Assembly: GCA_020881915.1 (NCBI GenBank)
Contig: JAJFPB010000005.1
Coordinates: 4,154,001 to 4,218,000 of the forward strand
Source of the DNA: Paramyrothecium sp. XJ0827
Lineage: Eukaryota > Ascomycota > Sordariomycetes > Hypocreales > Stachybotryaceae
DNA: 64,000 nucleotides
Reading direction: 5' to 3'
Shown: positions 23,964-35,087 of the stretch, in pieces
Position numbering within the stretch: the first letter of the stretch is position 1
Layout: every line of letters begins with the position of its first letter
Notes under the pieces: generated by a model
Database searches by the model: none
Told to the model about the DNA's origin: nothing
Seen by the model: the letters and a program-made list of their open reading frames with translations, nothing else
Made by a program: the position numbers and the translations under genes

Positions 23964-23975
23964 ATATATATATAA
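23964..23975 (-). promoter_or_regulatory. TATA-like box of hsp104
   Basis: A minus-strand TATATATATA run about 90 nt upstream of the hsp104 start codon, in AT-rich flanks and suitably placed for a stress-gene core promoter. Confidence 0.5.
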
Positions 23976-24237
23976 GGCTTCAATATCGTTCGTGGCTCGT
24001 GTATTGTGCACGTCGATGCAGATGTCGTGATTCTTTCAAATCAGTCAGATGTTTGAAGAGGAAGAGATACGTTGGACAGGCCTCGAGGTAGGCCACTGAT
24101 TTATCGTAAATTCCGGTGGATCTCGAGCTCGTTGGGAAAGTGAAGAAGCCTGATCGTATGACGGATGGATGATTACCGACCCCTCAGGCAGGTGCTGGGC
24201 CAACCTGGTTCTTACTGGAAAGAGCTCCGGGCCTCTA

Positions 24238-24253
24238 GGAAGCTCCCAGAAGG
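24238..24253. promoter_or_regulatory. candidate heat shock element
   Basis: GGAAGCTCCCAGAAGG fits GAA-nn-TCC-nn-GAA, three alternating HSF units with the middle one imperfect (TCC for TTC). It lies about 360 nt upstream of hsp104. This assignment rests on the motif and the neighbouring gene only. Confidence 0.35.
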
Positions 24254-24489
24254 TCATGGACGTAACGTGATGTCACTAGAAACCTAATGAAGCCGTGGTG
24301 GGGGTAACACCATTTGATTGGTCGAAATACCTCCCCAGAACCTGTATTGGGCGCTTTCCCGAATTGGCGCTTATCGTTATCTCTCGCGCCTGCGCTGGTC
24401 ACCTGACCGCGCGATTGCTTGAGCCTGGCGATTTTTCTGCCATGAAGCTCCTGGAAGAGTAGCATGCCATTACGCAGCGAACGGCAACC

Positions 24490-25447
24490 ATGAACTCGCT
24501 GTCGGGACTTCGTCTGGGCCCGCTCCCCGGGCTACTAAGAACATGCGTTCGACACGCGTCTACGTACCGGGGGCCACGAAAAGCAGGCAAAGGCTATGAA
24601 GTTCCCGAGGGACATGGCGAGAAGATTTGGGTCTTCAGCCACAGGAGGACGAATCAAATCATTTACTCCTTCAAGGAGAGCTTAGATGTAAGAGTCTGAT
24701 CCTTTTTTCCACCTCGTGGGTGGTAATTAACAATTGAGTCATTAGGGCTTTCATGGTCACAAGCAGATCCCCTTCAATGGCAAGAAGTTGAAGCCGGCCA
24801 AGTTGCGAAAAGACTATTGGTACCCCATGGCTCTCATCGAGTTCCCCTCAGGTCAGGGAGCAGTGGGTCGATCAGCATATCAAAAGCTTCGCGAGCTCAA
24901 GCATCTCCACGAGGTTGCTTGGGGTGACGAGATCCGATACAAGAGCCCCGACACACTCAACGAGAAACAACAGGAGAAGGCCCAGGCTGCTAGCAAGAAC
25001 GGGCGTGAATACAAAGTCCTCCGGTCCAAGCGTGAGCGCGGTCACGCTCTCAACGCTCTGAAGCCATTCTCTGTCGCCGACATGGCGGCTGTTCTGGCCG
25101 GCCGGGGCGCAGGGAACAAGGTGGTGTCCAGCGAGTCGAAAGACGGCTCGGAACGGTTGGTGGACGTTACTGTGCGGTGGTCGAACAATCAAGACAAGAG
25201 TTTTGCCGAGGAATGGTCAGCCAATGTCACCCACGACCTGCTGGACAAGCCCGCGTACGTTGCCGAAGTCGAGGGGTCGGAGGCGCCTAAGCAACCCGAG
25301 GAGCCAACCGCCGAGGCAGCTGCTGTGGAGAATGCTAAAGTCGAATCAGAAGAGGCCACCAAGGAGCCATCCGCGGAGGCACCCAAGGAAACAATTGATG
25401 GGGAGTCCAAGGCTGTTTCCAAGCCGTCTTCCACAAGCTCCCAATAG
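24490..25447 (+). CDS. mhr1: mitochondrial large ribosomal subunit protein mL67 (Mhr1)
   Basis: Two exons (24490-24687, 24746-25447; GTAAGA donor, CATTAG acceptor, phase 0) give 299 aa. The first about 20 residues are rich in Arg and Leu and end near RHAS, a plausible mitochondrial targeting peptide. The core carries the family pattern IWVFSHRRTNQIIYSF followed by PFNGKKLKPAKLRKDYWYP and a KLRELKHLHEVAW block. The last about 70 residues are Ala/Glu/Pro-rich and disordered. In yeast the homologue Mhr1 is a structural protein of the mitoribosome and was first described in mitochondrial DNA recombination and activation of transcription. The ribosomal role is the safer call. Confidence 0.85.
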
Positions 25448-25681
25448 CCATAACGCTCAAATAGGCCGGTTGGTTATGCAGCACAGAGCATTTAATTGAA
25501 AAGACAGGAGCATGCATACTATCTCACGGGTTTGATAGGGGGGGAATAATTTGCATTCAGAGCCACCATGAGTTCAATAAATGAACCATGGGCTGTATCA
25601 TAGTGTATCAAAACAAAAATTTCAATCCCAGATATTGGTCCCAGTCGTAACTAATCATAAAACTTTTGCAAACCAGCAATT

Positions 25682-26906
25682 TCAAGCACGGATACAGAAT
25701 TGCTTGAGGTATTCATAGTGAGGAATGTTGGCGTCCACGGTGGCACGGATCACTTTCTGCGCCTCGGGGCCGTACTTTTCGGCCCAGTCCTTGTTCTCGG
25801 AGTCGACAGTAACCTCCTTCTAGGAGATGGACGTGTTAGCATAGAACAGAAATGAGTTCTGATATCAAAGATTCACATACCTGCTTGTGTGTGCGCGCCT
25901 GCAGGCTGGTGCTCTTGATGGCGTCATCGTGGAAACCATTCCACTTCTCGAATTGATTCCTGGCAAACTCCGTGTCCTCTGGGCTCCACACGAGCATTTC
26001 GGGCTTGAAGTCAATGCCAGTGCGCTCGCAGTAAGCGCGAATGGTGCCCTCGGGGTTGTCGAGCATGTCGTCTGCGTCGAGCACCGTGAGCTGGCGCTTG
26101 TCGACGATGCCTTCCTGGATGAGGAAGTCGAAGAACCGCACCAGCTCCTCGTACCCGGCCTCGTTGGGCATGAAGTGGTCGAATCCAGTGACCTTGTCCA
26201 GCGGTGGGATGGTGCAGCGGTAGTATGAAGGAATGGCGCGGCGAGGGTGGCGGATGAGGAAGGTGAAGTGGAATTGGCGGAGGATGTCGAGGGGGATCGT
26301 GGTGGGGTTGTGAGGCTCTTCGGCACCGAGCGACGGCGCAATCTTGGTGGGCTTTCCGTCAGGGCTGAAGAGGTAGTATGCCATATCTTTGATGAAAATA
26401 CGTTTGCCCTGAAATTTTGTCAGTATATGGACTTCCGCGGTACCGCTCTAGTACAGGGTGAAAATGTGGGCGCCAATGGGCAATGCAGCTCTGATTCTAC
26501 AGTCGCATTCACGAAAGGCGGCGCAGGATCGCAGGAGGAAGGGTTCGCCGCAGTTTTCGACTCGCATTCTTTCAGGAACAAAACAGGTAATTAAAGTACT
26601 CACGTCCTTTCCGGCATCCAGAACCTCGTTCAGAATGTCTTTGTAGGTTTTGGCCGACGACCCGCTGGCTTGGCGAGCAGCCGCATCGTCGCGGAAACGG
26701 TCGCTCAAGAATTCAGGTCCAAAGTAGAAAGCATCACCAAACGGCTCATGTACGCTCTCCAGCGTGTCGCGACGAGTCATAAAGACCTGCAGAACAGTTA
26801 GGCAAAGGCCTCACGACGCATTGGTAGCGAGGGAACTACACACCCGTTCGAATGCGGTAGAGCAAGCACGCGGGTGCGTGGCAGTGAAGATCGGACGGGG
26901 GGCCAT
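25682..26906 (-). CDS. sulfotransferase-like P-loop protein
   Basis: Four exons (26906-26844, 26786-26604, 26408-25881, 25819-25682), all phase 0, give 303 aa. The N-terminus HPRACSTAFERVF matches the 5'-phosphosulfate-binding loop position of sulfotransferases, and RHPRRAIPSYYR later matches the 3'-phosphate-binding segment with its conserved Arg and Ser. Its relatives are fungal sulfotransferase-family P-loop proteins of unknown acceptor, so a PAPS-dependent transfer is inferred rather than shown. No signal peptide or membrane segment is seen, so it is probably cytosolic. Intron 26409-26603 (195 nt) is longer than its neighbours. The 3' end converges on mL67 with 234 nt between. Confidence 0.8.
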
Positions 26907-28096
26907 TGTAGCTTGCTTTGTGTGGGAATTTCAAGTCAAACGCAGCACAAGTTAACTGTTTGGAGGCAGAGGTTGAAGTAGGAAGCAGGAGAAGAATGGA
27001 TAGCAGCAAACTACACGAGCGCAGCTGAGCTCGGGGAGGGTCGCATTTATAAGAGAACGGACGGCGCGAGCTCCCGACTACGATCGCAAGCTTTCGGTCA
27101 CTCGCCAGGGCAAGCAAGGATGGCCGGCAGAAGGGGGGCAGCAGGACACGACTATTCAAGAGTTAGACCCTTCAGGTCCACTCACATTTCGCGATCACAG
27201 CAACCTTTCCGCGGCGTCGATGGTTTCTCGTTGGACGAAGCCCCACGCTCCGGCTGCATGTCGATGCAAGTGGGCTTGCCACCAGTGTCATCACCTCTGG
27301 GGCGCGATGGGCAGGGCAAGGACGTGATAGGCGAAGGCCCCCACTGCGTGGCTTGGTCCGGCCTGCCCAGCAGGCTTTTAATGGATTCCCGGGCCCGCGA
27401 AAAACTGCGTCGCCCGCTTTTTCCCTTGCGGACGTCTGGCTGGATCGAGCGGAAGACGCCGGTGCTCGCGGGAAAACCAAGCTCGGCTATAGGTTGGCAT
27501 GCAGAAAACATAACTTGGACGATGGGGCCTTGCCTTTGCCTTTACGTAGCGGGACCCACCGCTCGGCATTGCCCTGCTAGAAATAAATCGAGCGACGACC
27601 CGAACGCCGATGGCCCGAAGTGAGGGTTTCCCATACCTTGCCTCTGACGTTGGGTTTGTTGGTCTGCAACCAGCCCCCGCGGGTGGGATGTCGGCCACGC
27701 GGTAGGATGAAGCCATCCAACCGTTGACAAAGTAATTACGTGAAAGAATATGTGTCCGGAAGCCCCCATGTAGTCACCAAGCGTTCTAAAAGGCTGCGCA
27801 GTTGACTGCAAGATTCGTGTGCCTGGCTGTACCGAAATCCTGAAGTTCAGATTCCCATGTCCACTCCGAGAAGCCGGTCTACAGCAAATCAAGCGAGTGA
27901 GCACTCTATGGCCGGTTGTGCTGCGGCAATTGCAGACGGTCCCTTGCGAATCACAGATATCACGCATGTCCTTCGTAATCCCTAGTGCAATCGTCTTGGA
28001 TTACCCTCCAACTTTATCGGTGCCGTGGCTTTTTTATACCTCCGCAGACTGCAAATCACCGGCGCACTACTACCTTCATCTGCAGGTACGGCATCC
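26907..28096. other. intergenic, promoter of sulfotransferase-like gene
   Basis: About 1.2 kb between the start of the sulfotransferase-like gene and the stop of pha2. A minus-strand TATAAA is at 27046-27051, about 140 nt upstream of the start at 26906. A 168-codon frame at 27120-27623 has no family features and is not supported. Confidence 0.55.
27046..27051 (-). promoter_or_regulatory. TATA box of sulfotransferase-like gene
   Basis: A minus-strand TATAAA about 140 nt before the start codon; the spacing fits a fungal core promoter. Confidence 0.4.
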
Positions 28097-29231
28097 TTAT
28101 CGATATCGTTCCCAACTGCCGAGCCACCTCCAGCTCTCCGCATATTGACTAATCCTCTCTAGTGCGCCCTTGACGCTCCCGTCTGGGTCGTGGTGCCGAT
28201 GGCCCTCAAATTCGACAAAGAAGATGTAATGAAACGGCGCGGATAGGCTCGGGCAACTGTTGATGCTTGTCAGGTTGAGGTTGAACGACTTGAAGCAGCT
28301 CAGAACATCAGCCAAGGCTCCTGGTGACGTGTGCGGCACCGTGAAGGACACGAGTGACTTGCTGCCGGGCTGCCCACTGGTATCCTTCTTGACGTGCCAT
28401 TCCTTCGGCTGAGAGGGGTTTTTGCCAATGACTAGGAACCGTGTTGTGTTGTCTTCCCGGTCCTCGATGCCCCGGGCCAGCATGTCCACATCATGCAAGT
28501 TGGCGGCGAGCTCGCTGGAAATGGCCGCCCAGGTGCCCGTCTTGTCTTGGCTGACAATCTCGGCAGCCTTGCTGGTCGAGCTCACGTCGAAAATCTCAAC
28601 CCCCTTTAAGTAGGTCGAGATGAAGTTGTGGCATTGTCCGAACGCCTGTGGGTGCGAGTACAGCCTCTTGATGTGCTTGAGGCTCTGCAGTGGCTTGGCT
28701 TTTGGCTTGGACGGGATCGGATCCGAAGCCGTCGGCGTGCAGGCCCCGGAGCCCTCAACCGCCGTCTCCTCCGAGGTCGCTGAGGGGTTCTCGTGTCCCA
28801 CCAAGCAGTGGTGAACGTCCACGTAGGTCTCACCGTCCACGGTGATATCACGGTAACGGCCATCGCGGTCGGCCAGATTGTCTAGTGTGAAAAGAACAGA
28901 GCCATTGGTCGAGTTTTCAAACGGCACAACGCCGGCCGTGACCTCACCGCTCTGGACGTGGTCAAACACATCTGTTGGGGGATTGCATGTGAGCAGCTAG
29001 TCCACGAAGCGACTGCATGAAGGGAATGCGTCACGAGATGAACCCACCGTCTATGGTAATGGCTGCTCGGAACGTCCACTCATCTTCCGAAAATAGCTGA
29101 CGCACCGCCTGCAAAAGCATTAAGCTAAATCCGATGCCTCGCCGTGTGAGACGTGGGGTAGCACGAACCTGGTGAGTATACGAGGCAGCTGGGCCCAGGA
29201 AGCTCACAATTGGCTTTTCTTTTGATGCCAT
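28097..29231 (-). CDS. pha2: prephenate dehydratase (Pha2)
   Basis: Three exons (29231-29169, 29108-29048, 28971-28097) give 332 aa. The enzyme converts prephenate to phenylpyruvate with loss of water and CO2, in phenylalanine synthesis. The N-terminal block SFLGPAASYTHQ is followed by VVPFENSTNGSV and the catalytic TRF motif (residues about 218-220). An ACT regulatory domain (about 246-327) follows, beginning SLVSFTVPHTSPGALADVL, where phenylalanine is expected to bind. A Ser/Thr/Pro-rich insertion at about 103-135 lies within the catalytic part. The ACT ligand motif reads NSCPS where many relatives have a basic residue before the Pro. The first two exons are short (63 and 61 nt), and their joins restore the family sequence exactly. 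Confidence 0.93.
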
Positions 29232-30643
29232 GGTCATGTGCGTATGCGGTCTTACTCGTGGTGCAGTAGCTGTGCGGCGGTGGAAAGAAAACAGTTGTCT
29301 CCTGCAATGCACCGGAAGAGCAAATTGGTGGTGACTGGTAAAAATGCTGTTGACTCGGATTTGTGCGCCGCGCTGGCCGGCCGGGTGATTCAATCACAAA
29401 GGCCTGCGTGCATAACCGCTCGAGCTGTGTAACCGAATCTCAATGAAACACTTACGGGACCAAGACTTCGGAGCCGTAGTCAGCCGTGCTGGAGGTGCGT
29501 CTGCCGGGATACCGATCTCGGTGACGGCGCTTTGTGGAGATCGCTTTCTTGGTACTGGACAGTCGAAGCCTCGAAGGCTACAGGGCATGACTTGCGGGAA
29601 GATCTAGGGTAGGTTCAACGCGAGAAGGTAGGTGGGCGGCAACGAATTGTTGGCTCGTGTTTCATATACGTATCATTGTATTATCCCACGACTATTGGCC
29701 TTTTCGAAAGGTAAGATGCATCATAGTTAAATGAGATGGCATAAAATGTATCCCGTCGTAATTAAGATTATGGTATGTTAATAGCCGACTTGGCGATACG
29801 AAAGGCTTCATCACATGGACGCACAAAGCAATCAATGTGGGGTCACCTAAGCAGCGATGTAGGGCGCCTAGGTTTTAAGACGCAATTGCCAAAAGTATTT
29901 CCAACCGCCGTGGTTATGATACATCATGGATTAAGAGAACGAAATAAAAACACCGACAACAGCGCACAGCGCGTAAGTCATGTCCTTTGGAGAAAGGAAA
30001 GCTATTAGGTATACCGAGTACATGGCGTGAGAGTCTGTAAAAGGGAACCAGGCGAATACTTACGAATGGGGTTGAGGGACGTGCCATAGGTTGCTAAGGT
30101 AAGGTTGTTGTCATCCCTTAGAGCGTGCAAATTTTTTTTGTCAATAAGGATGTAGTTGAACCAGAGCTTAATGTAAAATAATACTTGACCTCATTAAAAG
30201 AACTCACCGAAAAAATTAACGTTACGATTCTTATAGGATACTCTGGCTGCTTTTATCATATACTCGACGTGCAGCTGGAAAAGTAGCGTCCTTGTACGTG
30301 GGGCGACCACCTACCGGGTAGGTAAGCAAATGTGGGGGCGGGGGCCATTTGGCCGGCTTCGCACACTCTAAGGATCAGATTTGTGTCAAGATTTTCTGCT
30401 GCATCTCTCGAGTTAGTACTAACCACTCGTTATACTAGAAAAAAAGATTATACAATACTAGTACCTAAGCTTGCTTTTTCAATATCAACATTGGGTGGGT
30501 ACCCACATTCGCGTAGCGGGGCATTTTTATTCCGCAGCCCTCGTACATGCTCCAGGTCGTGCTTCACATGAGGCGAAAAAGTCTCATCCTCTCAAACCAC
30601 CTTTCGATATATTGACAAAGTACGTCTCGAACCGAAGCTCAAA
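29232..30643. other. intergenic with AT-rich stretch
   Basis: Between pha2 and ade13 (divergent). About 29640-30480 is visibly richer in A/T than the rest of the window, with short poly-A and poly-T runs, and holds AGGTA-type motifs at 30094-30106 and 30310-30325. No frame resembles a protein. The ends of the region must hold the two promoters. Confidence 0.5.
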
Positions 30644-32401
30644 ATGGCAACTGATAAGGGAAATGCCGTGCCGTCTCCGTACGATACGTACCAGACGAGC
30701 TTGACGGCGAGATACTGCAGCCCGGAGATGTCACGTCTCTTCAGCCAACGCTCTCGCCATTCGCAATGGCGCAAGCTTTGGCTGCTGCTCGCAGAGTCAG
30801 AGAGAGAGCTTGGCATCGAGACTATCACCACGGAAGCCCTCGAGCAGATGAAGCAGCATCTTGAAGTGACCGACCAAGACTTTGAAGTTGCCAGGGTTGA
30901 GGAGAAGATCCGCCGTCACGACGTCATGGCCCATGTACACGCCTTCGGAGCTGTTGCGCCTGCCGCGGCTGGTATTATCCATTACGGAGTAAGCTACATG
31001 CAATTCTCGGTCCCCTTAATAAATACTTCTGTGAATTCTTCAAGCCTTCGATGAATGGGTCTAACGAGTCAAATCAGGCAACGAGCTGCTTCGTGACTGA
31101 TAACACGGAACTTATCCTCATGCGTAATGCCATGGATCTTCTCCTCCCAAGATTAGCTAAGGTTATCTCAAATCTGTGCAAGCTTGCCATGGAATGGAAG
31201 GCAACACCCGCTCTTGCATACACGCATTTGCAGCCGGGTATTTCTCACTGCCACCACTGAGATGGTAGAAACTTCTGCTAACTATCCGCTAGCTCAATTG
31301 ATTACGGGTATTCCAACATCAATGCTCCATTTTGGATGTAGTACACATCCTTGAGACAGTGCTAATGAGCGTTTAGTTGGCAAGCGGGCAGCTCAATGGG
31401 CCCAAGATCTTGTTTTCGACCTTGAGAGTATTGAACACGTTCGTAATGGGCTGCGACTCCGAGGTGAGCTACACTACACACAGTGCGTGAAACATCGAGA
31501 GTGTGAATAACATGTCTTGTCAGGTGCACAAGGAACCACAGGAACTCAAGCGTCATTCCTCGAGATCTTCAGCGGCGACGGCTCCAAGTGTGACCAGCTA
31601 AACGTACTCTTGTGCAAGAAGACCGACTTCCCCGCCTGCTATGATGTGTCGACCCAAACGTACACCCGCAAGGTTGACCTGCTCGTCGCCAACGCCATCT
31701 GTGGCCTCGGTGCTACGGCACAAAAGATTGCCGGTGATATCCGCCATCTCGCCTCGTGGCAGGAAGCAGAGGAACCTTTCGAAAGTGGACAGGTAGGATC
31801 AAGCGCTATGGCGTTCAAGAGAAACCCGATGCGTTCAGAGAGGATCTCTAGTCTGTCCAGAGAGCTTGTGTCTAAGCAGGCAACCACTGCAAACACCCTT
31901 GCAGCGCAATGGATGGAGCGCTCACTAGACGACAGCGCTGTCCGCCGAATCGACTTACCCGAGATGTTCCTCCTCGCCGATGCTATTATCGGCAGTCTGG
32001 ACAATGTCACCGATGGTATGGTCATCTACCCCCAGGTGACTGCCTCGCGTGTCCAGGAGCAGCTGCCTTTCATGTGCACGGAAAATATCATCATGAAGCT
32101 CTGTGCCAAGGGTGTATCCAGGCAGGAAGCCCATGAGCAGATCCGCGTTTTGTCGCACCAAGCTGCGCGTGTCGTGAAGCTCGAAGGCAAACCGAATGAT
32201 CTCATAGACAGGATCAAAGCCACCGAGTTTTTCCAACCGATCTGGGCCGAGCTTGACAACATGCTTAAGCCTGAGCTTTACATCGGCCGAAGTGTCGAAA
32301 TTGTGGAACGTTACTGTGGCCCAGACGGCGTAGCAGAGAAAAAGGTGCAGCCATACCGGGCCATCTTCGAGAAGTCAGCAACAACAGAGCTTAACGTCTA
32401 A
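30644..32401 (+). CDS. ade13: adenylosuccinate lyase
   Basis: Five exons (30644-30988, 31078-31237, 31293-31307, 31377-31463, 31524-32401) give 494 aa. The enzyme releases fumarate from SAICAR and from adenylosuccinate, acting twice in purine synthesis. The fumarase/aspartase superfamily signature is present as [11 protein letters not shown] (about 294-304), the THLQPAQ block with its catalytic-region His is near 166, and the TTGTQASF block follows. Exon 3 is only 15 nt and is needed to complete [18 protein letters not shown]. All four introns are GT-AG with recognisable branch sites. The ATG at 30644 gives a normal family N-terminus with no targeting peptide, so it is cytosolic. Confidence 0.95.
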
Positions 32402-35087
32402 GATAATCTACCGCCCTATTAGAGCTCTATAAAAATGATAGCTTATTAAGGTACCCGAGCTGTGGCGTTGATCGGGGTTGTCTACCTGCTTCCTACCTAG
32501 GTCAAGGTGGTCGTCACTGGTGCTTGAGCACGTTTGCTGATGTCGTGCGCCTGGATCGCATGCTGTGCATTTCCTCTGATCGATACACACAGTATCCTGG
32601 TCCGTGTCACTCACTGTGTGATGGCGCCCAAGCAAGGGCTTGATGGGAACGCCAATCACTCAGCTTAGGCTCTGATGACCTTCTCCAACCTCTAGATCAC
32701 CCGTTGCTCAAGAAATGTCGGGTGTGACTATTGAGGTAGCTATGATGAGAGAGAGCGCCAAGTTGTGTGAATCATGCCTAAATGTAGCCAATCCAAGGAG
32801 AATAAGAATAACTGGTGGCAAATAGTGGACAGACAGAGGGCGCGGACGTGTTTCAGGTTCCTGCCATTAGCGCCTAGATGATGTTCAGAAAGCCTCCCGT
32901 TGGTGGGCGCAGGTGGTTCGAAACAACCCGGCTCGAAGCATGCACCAATTAGCTCGGGATCGGTGAAGCAAGGTAAGGCAAGACGGGTATGGATAGAGGA
33001 AGATGACCACCAGGGAAAAATGAACAAAGGAACAGAGGCGTCTGCAAGCACGTAAACGTGGAACGAAATGGGAATCGCAGAGATAAGGCAGCCAGGCCAG
33101 GGCCACAAATTCCACAATGCTAGACTCCCGTAGGAATCCAAAGTGGGCATGGGATTCTGGAGAAATCCCAGGTACAGCATCCATGAAAGGGTTTGTGGCG
33201 AAAGCGGACCCGAGCCCGCTGCGACCAAGCGACAGCCTTGGGTACAAACAATATCCGTGTTATCCTCGGGGTCCTCTGCTGATCAGACTGGTCAGACGAA
33301 GGATGAACTGGACCATCCCAACCAGTTCGGGTCGTTCCACGCGATCCTACGCTGACATGCCACGGGCGGCTGTTTGATTGTCGCGAGCGGGAGGAAGAAA
33401 AGAACGACATTTGCAGTACCGTGAGATTCTCTGCTGCTCCTTGTTATCTGAAGGAACCTTTGCCGAGCGGACAGGTGCACGTGCTACTCAACATCTGGTG
33501 TCCTTCACTTGTTGACAATCACGCTGCATTTGACGATGAACGCATCCCCCCCCCATAGGCTGCCGGGTGAAACACCGCCGGTTTCATGCTGCGTGGCCGG
33601 CCCACCAATCATCAGCCAACCTTGCTTGTCACGACCGGGGTAGTCCTGCACCGTGGGAGTTAACAACAACCTAGTGTACCTAGAGCCCCTTGGCGAAAAC
33701 CCGCTGGGGAGGGGGCCAGGAGCCTTGATGACGGGCTATGCAACCCTATGCGCGCTGGCGCATGCAATCCACAACCGTCGTGGCATATCCGAATCACTCT
33801 TGGGCACCAGGAGCTGCCTGGTTGGCCAACTGACCTGATGCGAGCCAATATCGCGCCGTGCGCACACTAGACCAAGCAAAAGCAGTCCATTCAGGTGACT
33901 CGGGTTGGTAGTGCGGTGGAAGACGGATGTCCAATTTCGCATTCCATCTATTTACAACAAAGGTAGACCATAATTAGTGCCTCCCCATTCGCTGGCCCGG
34001 GATGGGCCTTCGTGCTAGGAGCCTTTGGTGTCAGGCTAGAGCTCGAGCTGTCGAGAAGGCGCTTCGTATCTGCTCGCTCCGTAATGTTCGAGATGATGAT
34101 CTTTTCTCTTAGTTTGACGAGACTGACATCATTGAGGGCCGTGTAGATCCAGACGATCTCGACTTTGCTGAACATGAACGTGCGATGCCGGCAGGCCCCC
34201 AAATAAACACAAAGAACCAACGCCTTGTGAGGCCCTCTGGGCGGCAAGGATCAGGGGGGATGTGAAGAAAATAGGACGGATGGGAGGCCGGATGGAGCGA
34301 TCACAGAGACTCCCTCGCCAGGGGTTCACACCAACTGCACGCTCTGCGTGGCATTGATGTTTCACACGCTGCCCCCAAGACAACTGGTGCTGGAGACCTC
34401 ACAGCCTCTATTTGGCCCGGCAGGCCGCTGCGCTGCAGGCCGGTGGGCTGGGTACGCTCTGCGTCGCGCAGACGGGCCTCTGCAACCAAGGATCTTTTTA
34501 TGGGCTGCACAGGGGTTCCTCCGAGCCAATCGGCGCCAATGCTAACGCCCAGCAGTCCAAGATCCCTCGCTGCGCCTGCAACGCCGCCCCTGGCCCATGC
34601 TCTTTTGGCCCTTTGGAGGGGTGCTGGGGCCACTTCCGTTCTCGTGCTTGCTTGTACCTAAAAACGTCCCATCCCTTTATCCCCTCCCACTCCCACTCCC
34701 ACCACCTCCGGGGGAAACCAGTTCCTTTCCAATCCTGCACTCCCGACCGTGCAAAGCCGGATGCTGTAGGGCTCCTCGCAGCCGACTGCGTGCAACACAC
34801 CGAAGCCGTTGGCCGTCATGGTCGAATCATAATAATAAGTGAGAAGAAGACGCAGAAGCAGCAGCGCACAGGCACCACCACCACCACCATCGACAACAAG
34901 GAGTTCCAGCGGCATCACCCAAGACATTTGCTCAAGTCTCACCACCTTCTTGGGGCTGACCCCTCCGCTGCACACCGTATAATCACCCACGATTCGGTTG
35001 GACAAGGCCGAAACTTCGATTAGTCGCTGCAACGACCTGGCAAACCTCTTCGAACGATCCTCTCGAAGTGCACCGCGTACATCAGTC
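32402..35087. other. 2.7 kb intergenic, upstream of MAPKKK gene
   Basis: No convincing gene. Frames on both strands are short and biased. The last few hundred bases before 35088 are rich in CAC/CCA and likely form the 5'UTR of the kinase gene; the frame upstream of its ATG is open back to 34998 but has no earlier ATG. An AGGTAAGGC motif lies near 32969-32982. Confidence 0.5.

Larger units (their letters stand above)
23876..24489. promoter_or_regulatory. divergent promoter region hsp104 / mL67
   Basis: The 614 bp between the two start codons should hold both promoters. It contains a TATA-like run on the hsp104 side (about 23964-23975, read on the minus strand) and a heat-shock-element-like site at 24238-24253. 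Confidence 0.6.

Noticed and set aside
27120..27623. 168-codon plus-strand frame
   Set aside because: Lies in the promoter region of the sulfotransferase-like gene, overlaps equally long antisense frames and has no family features.
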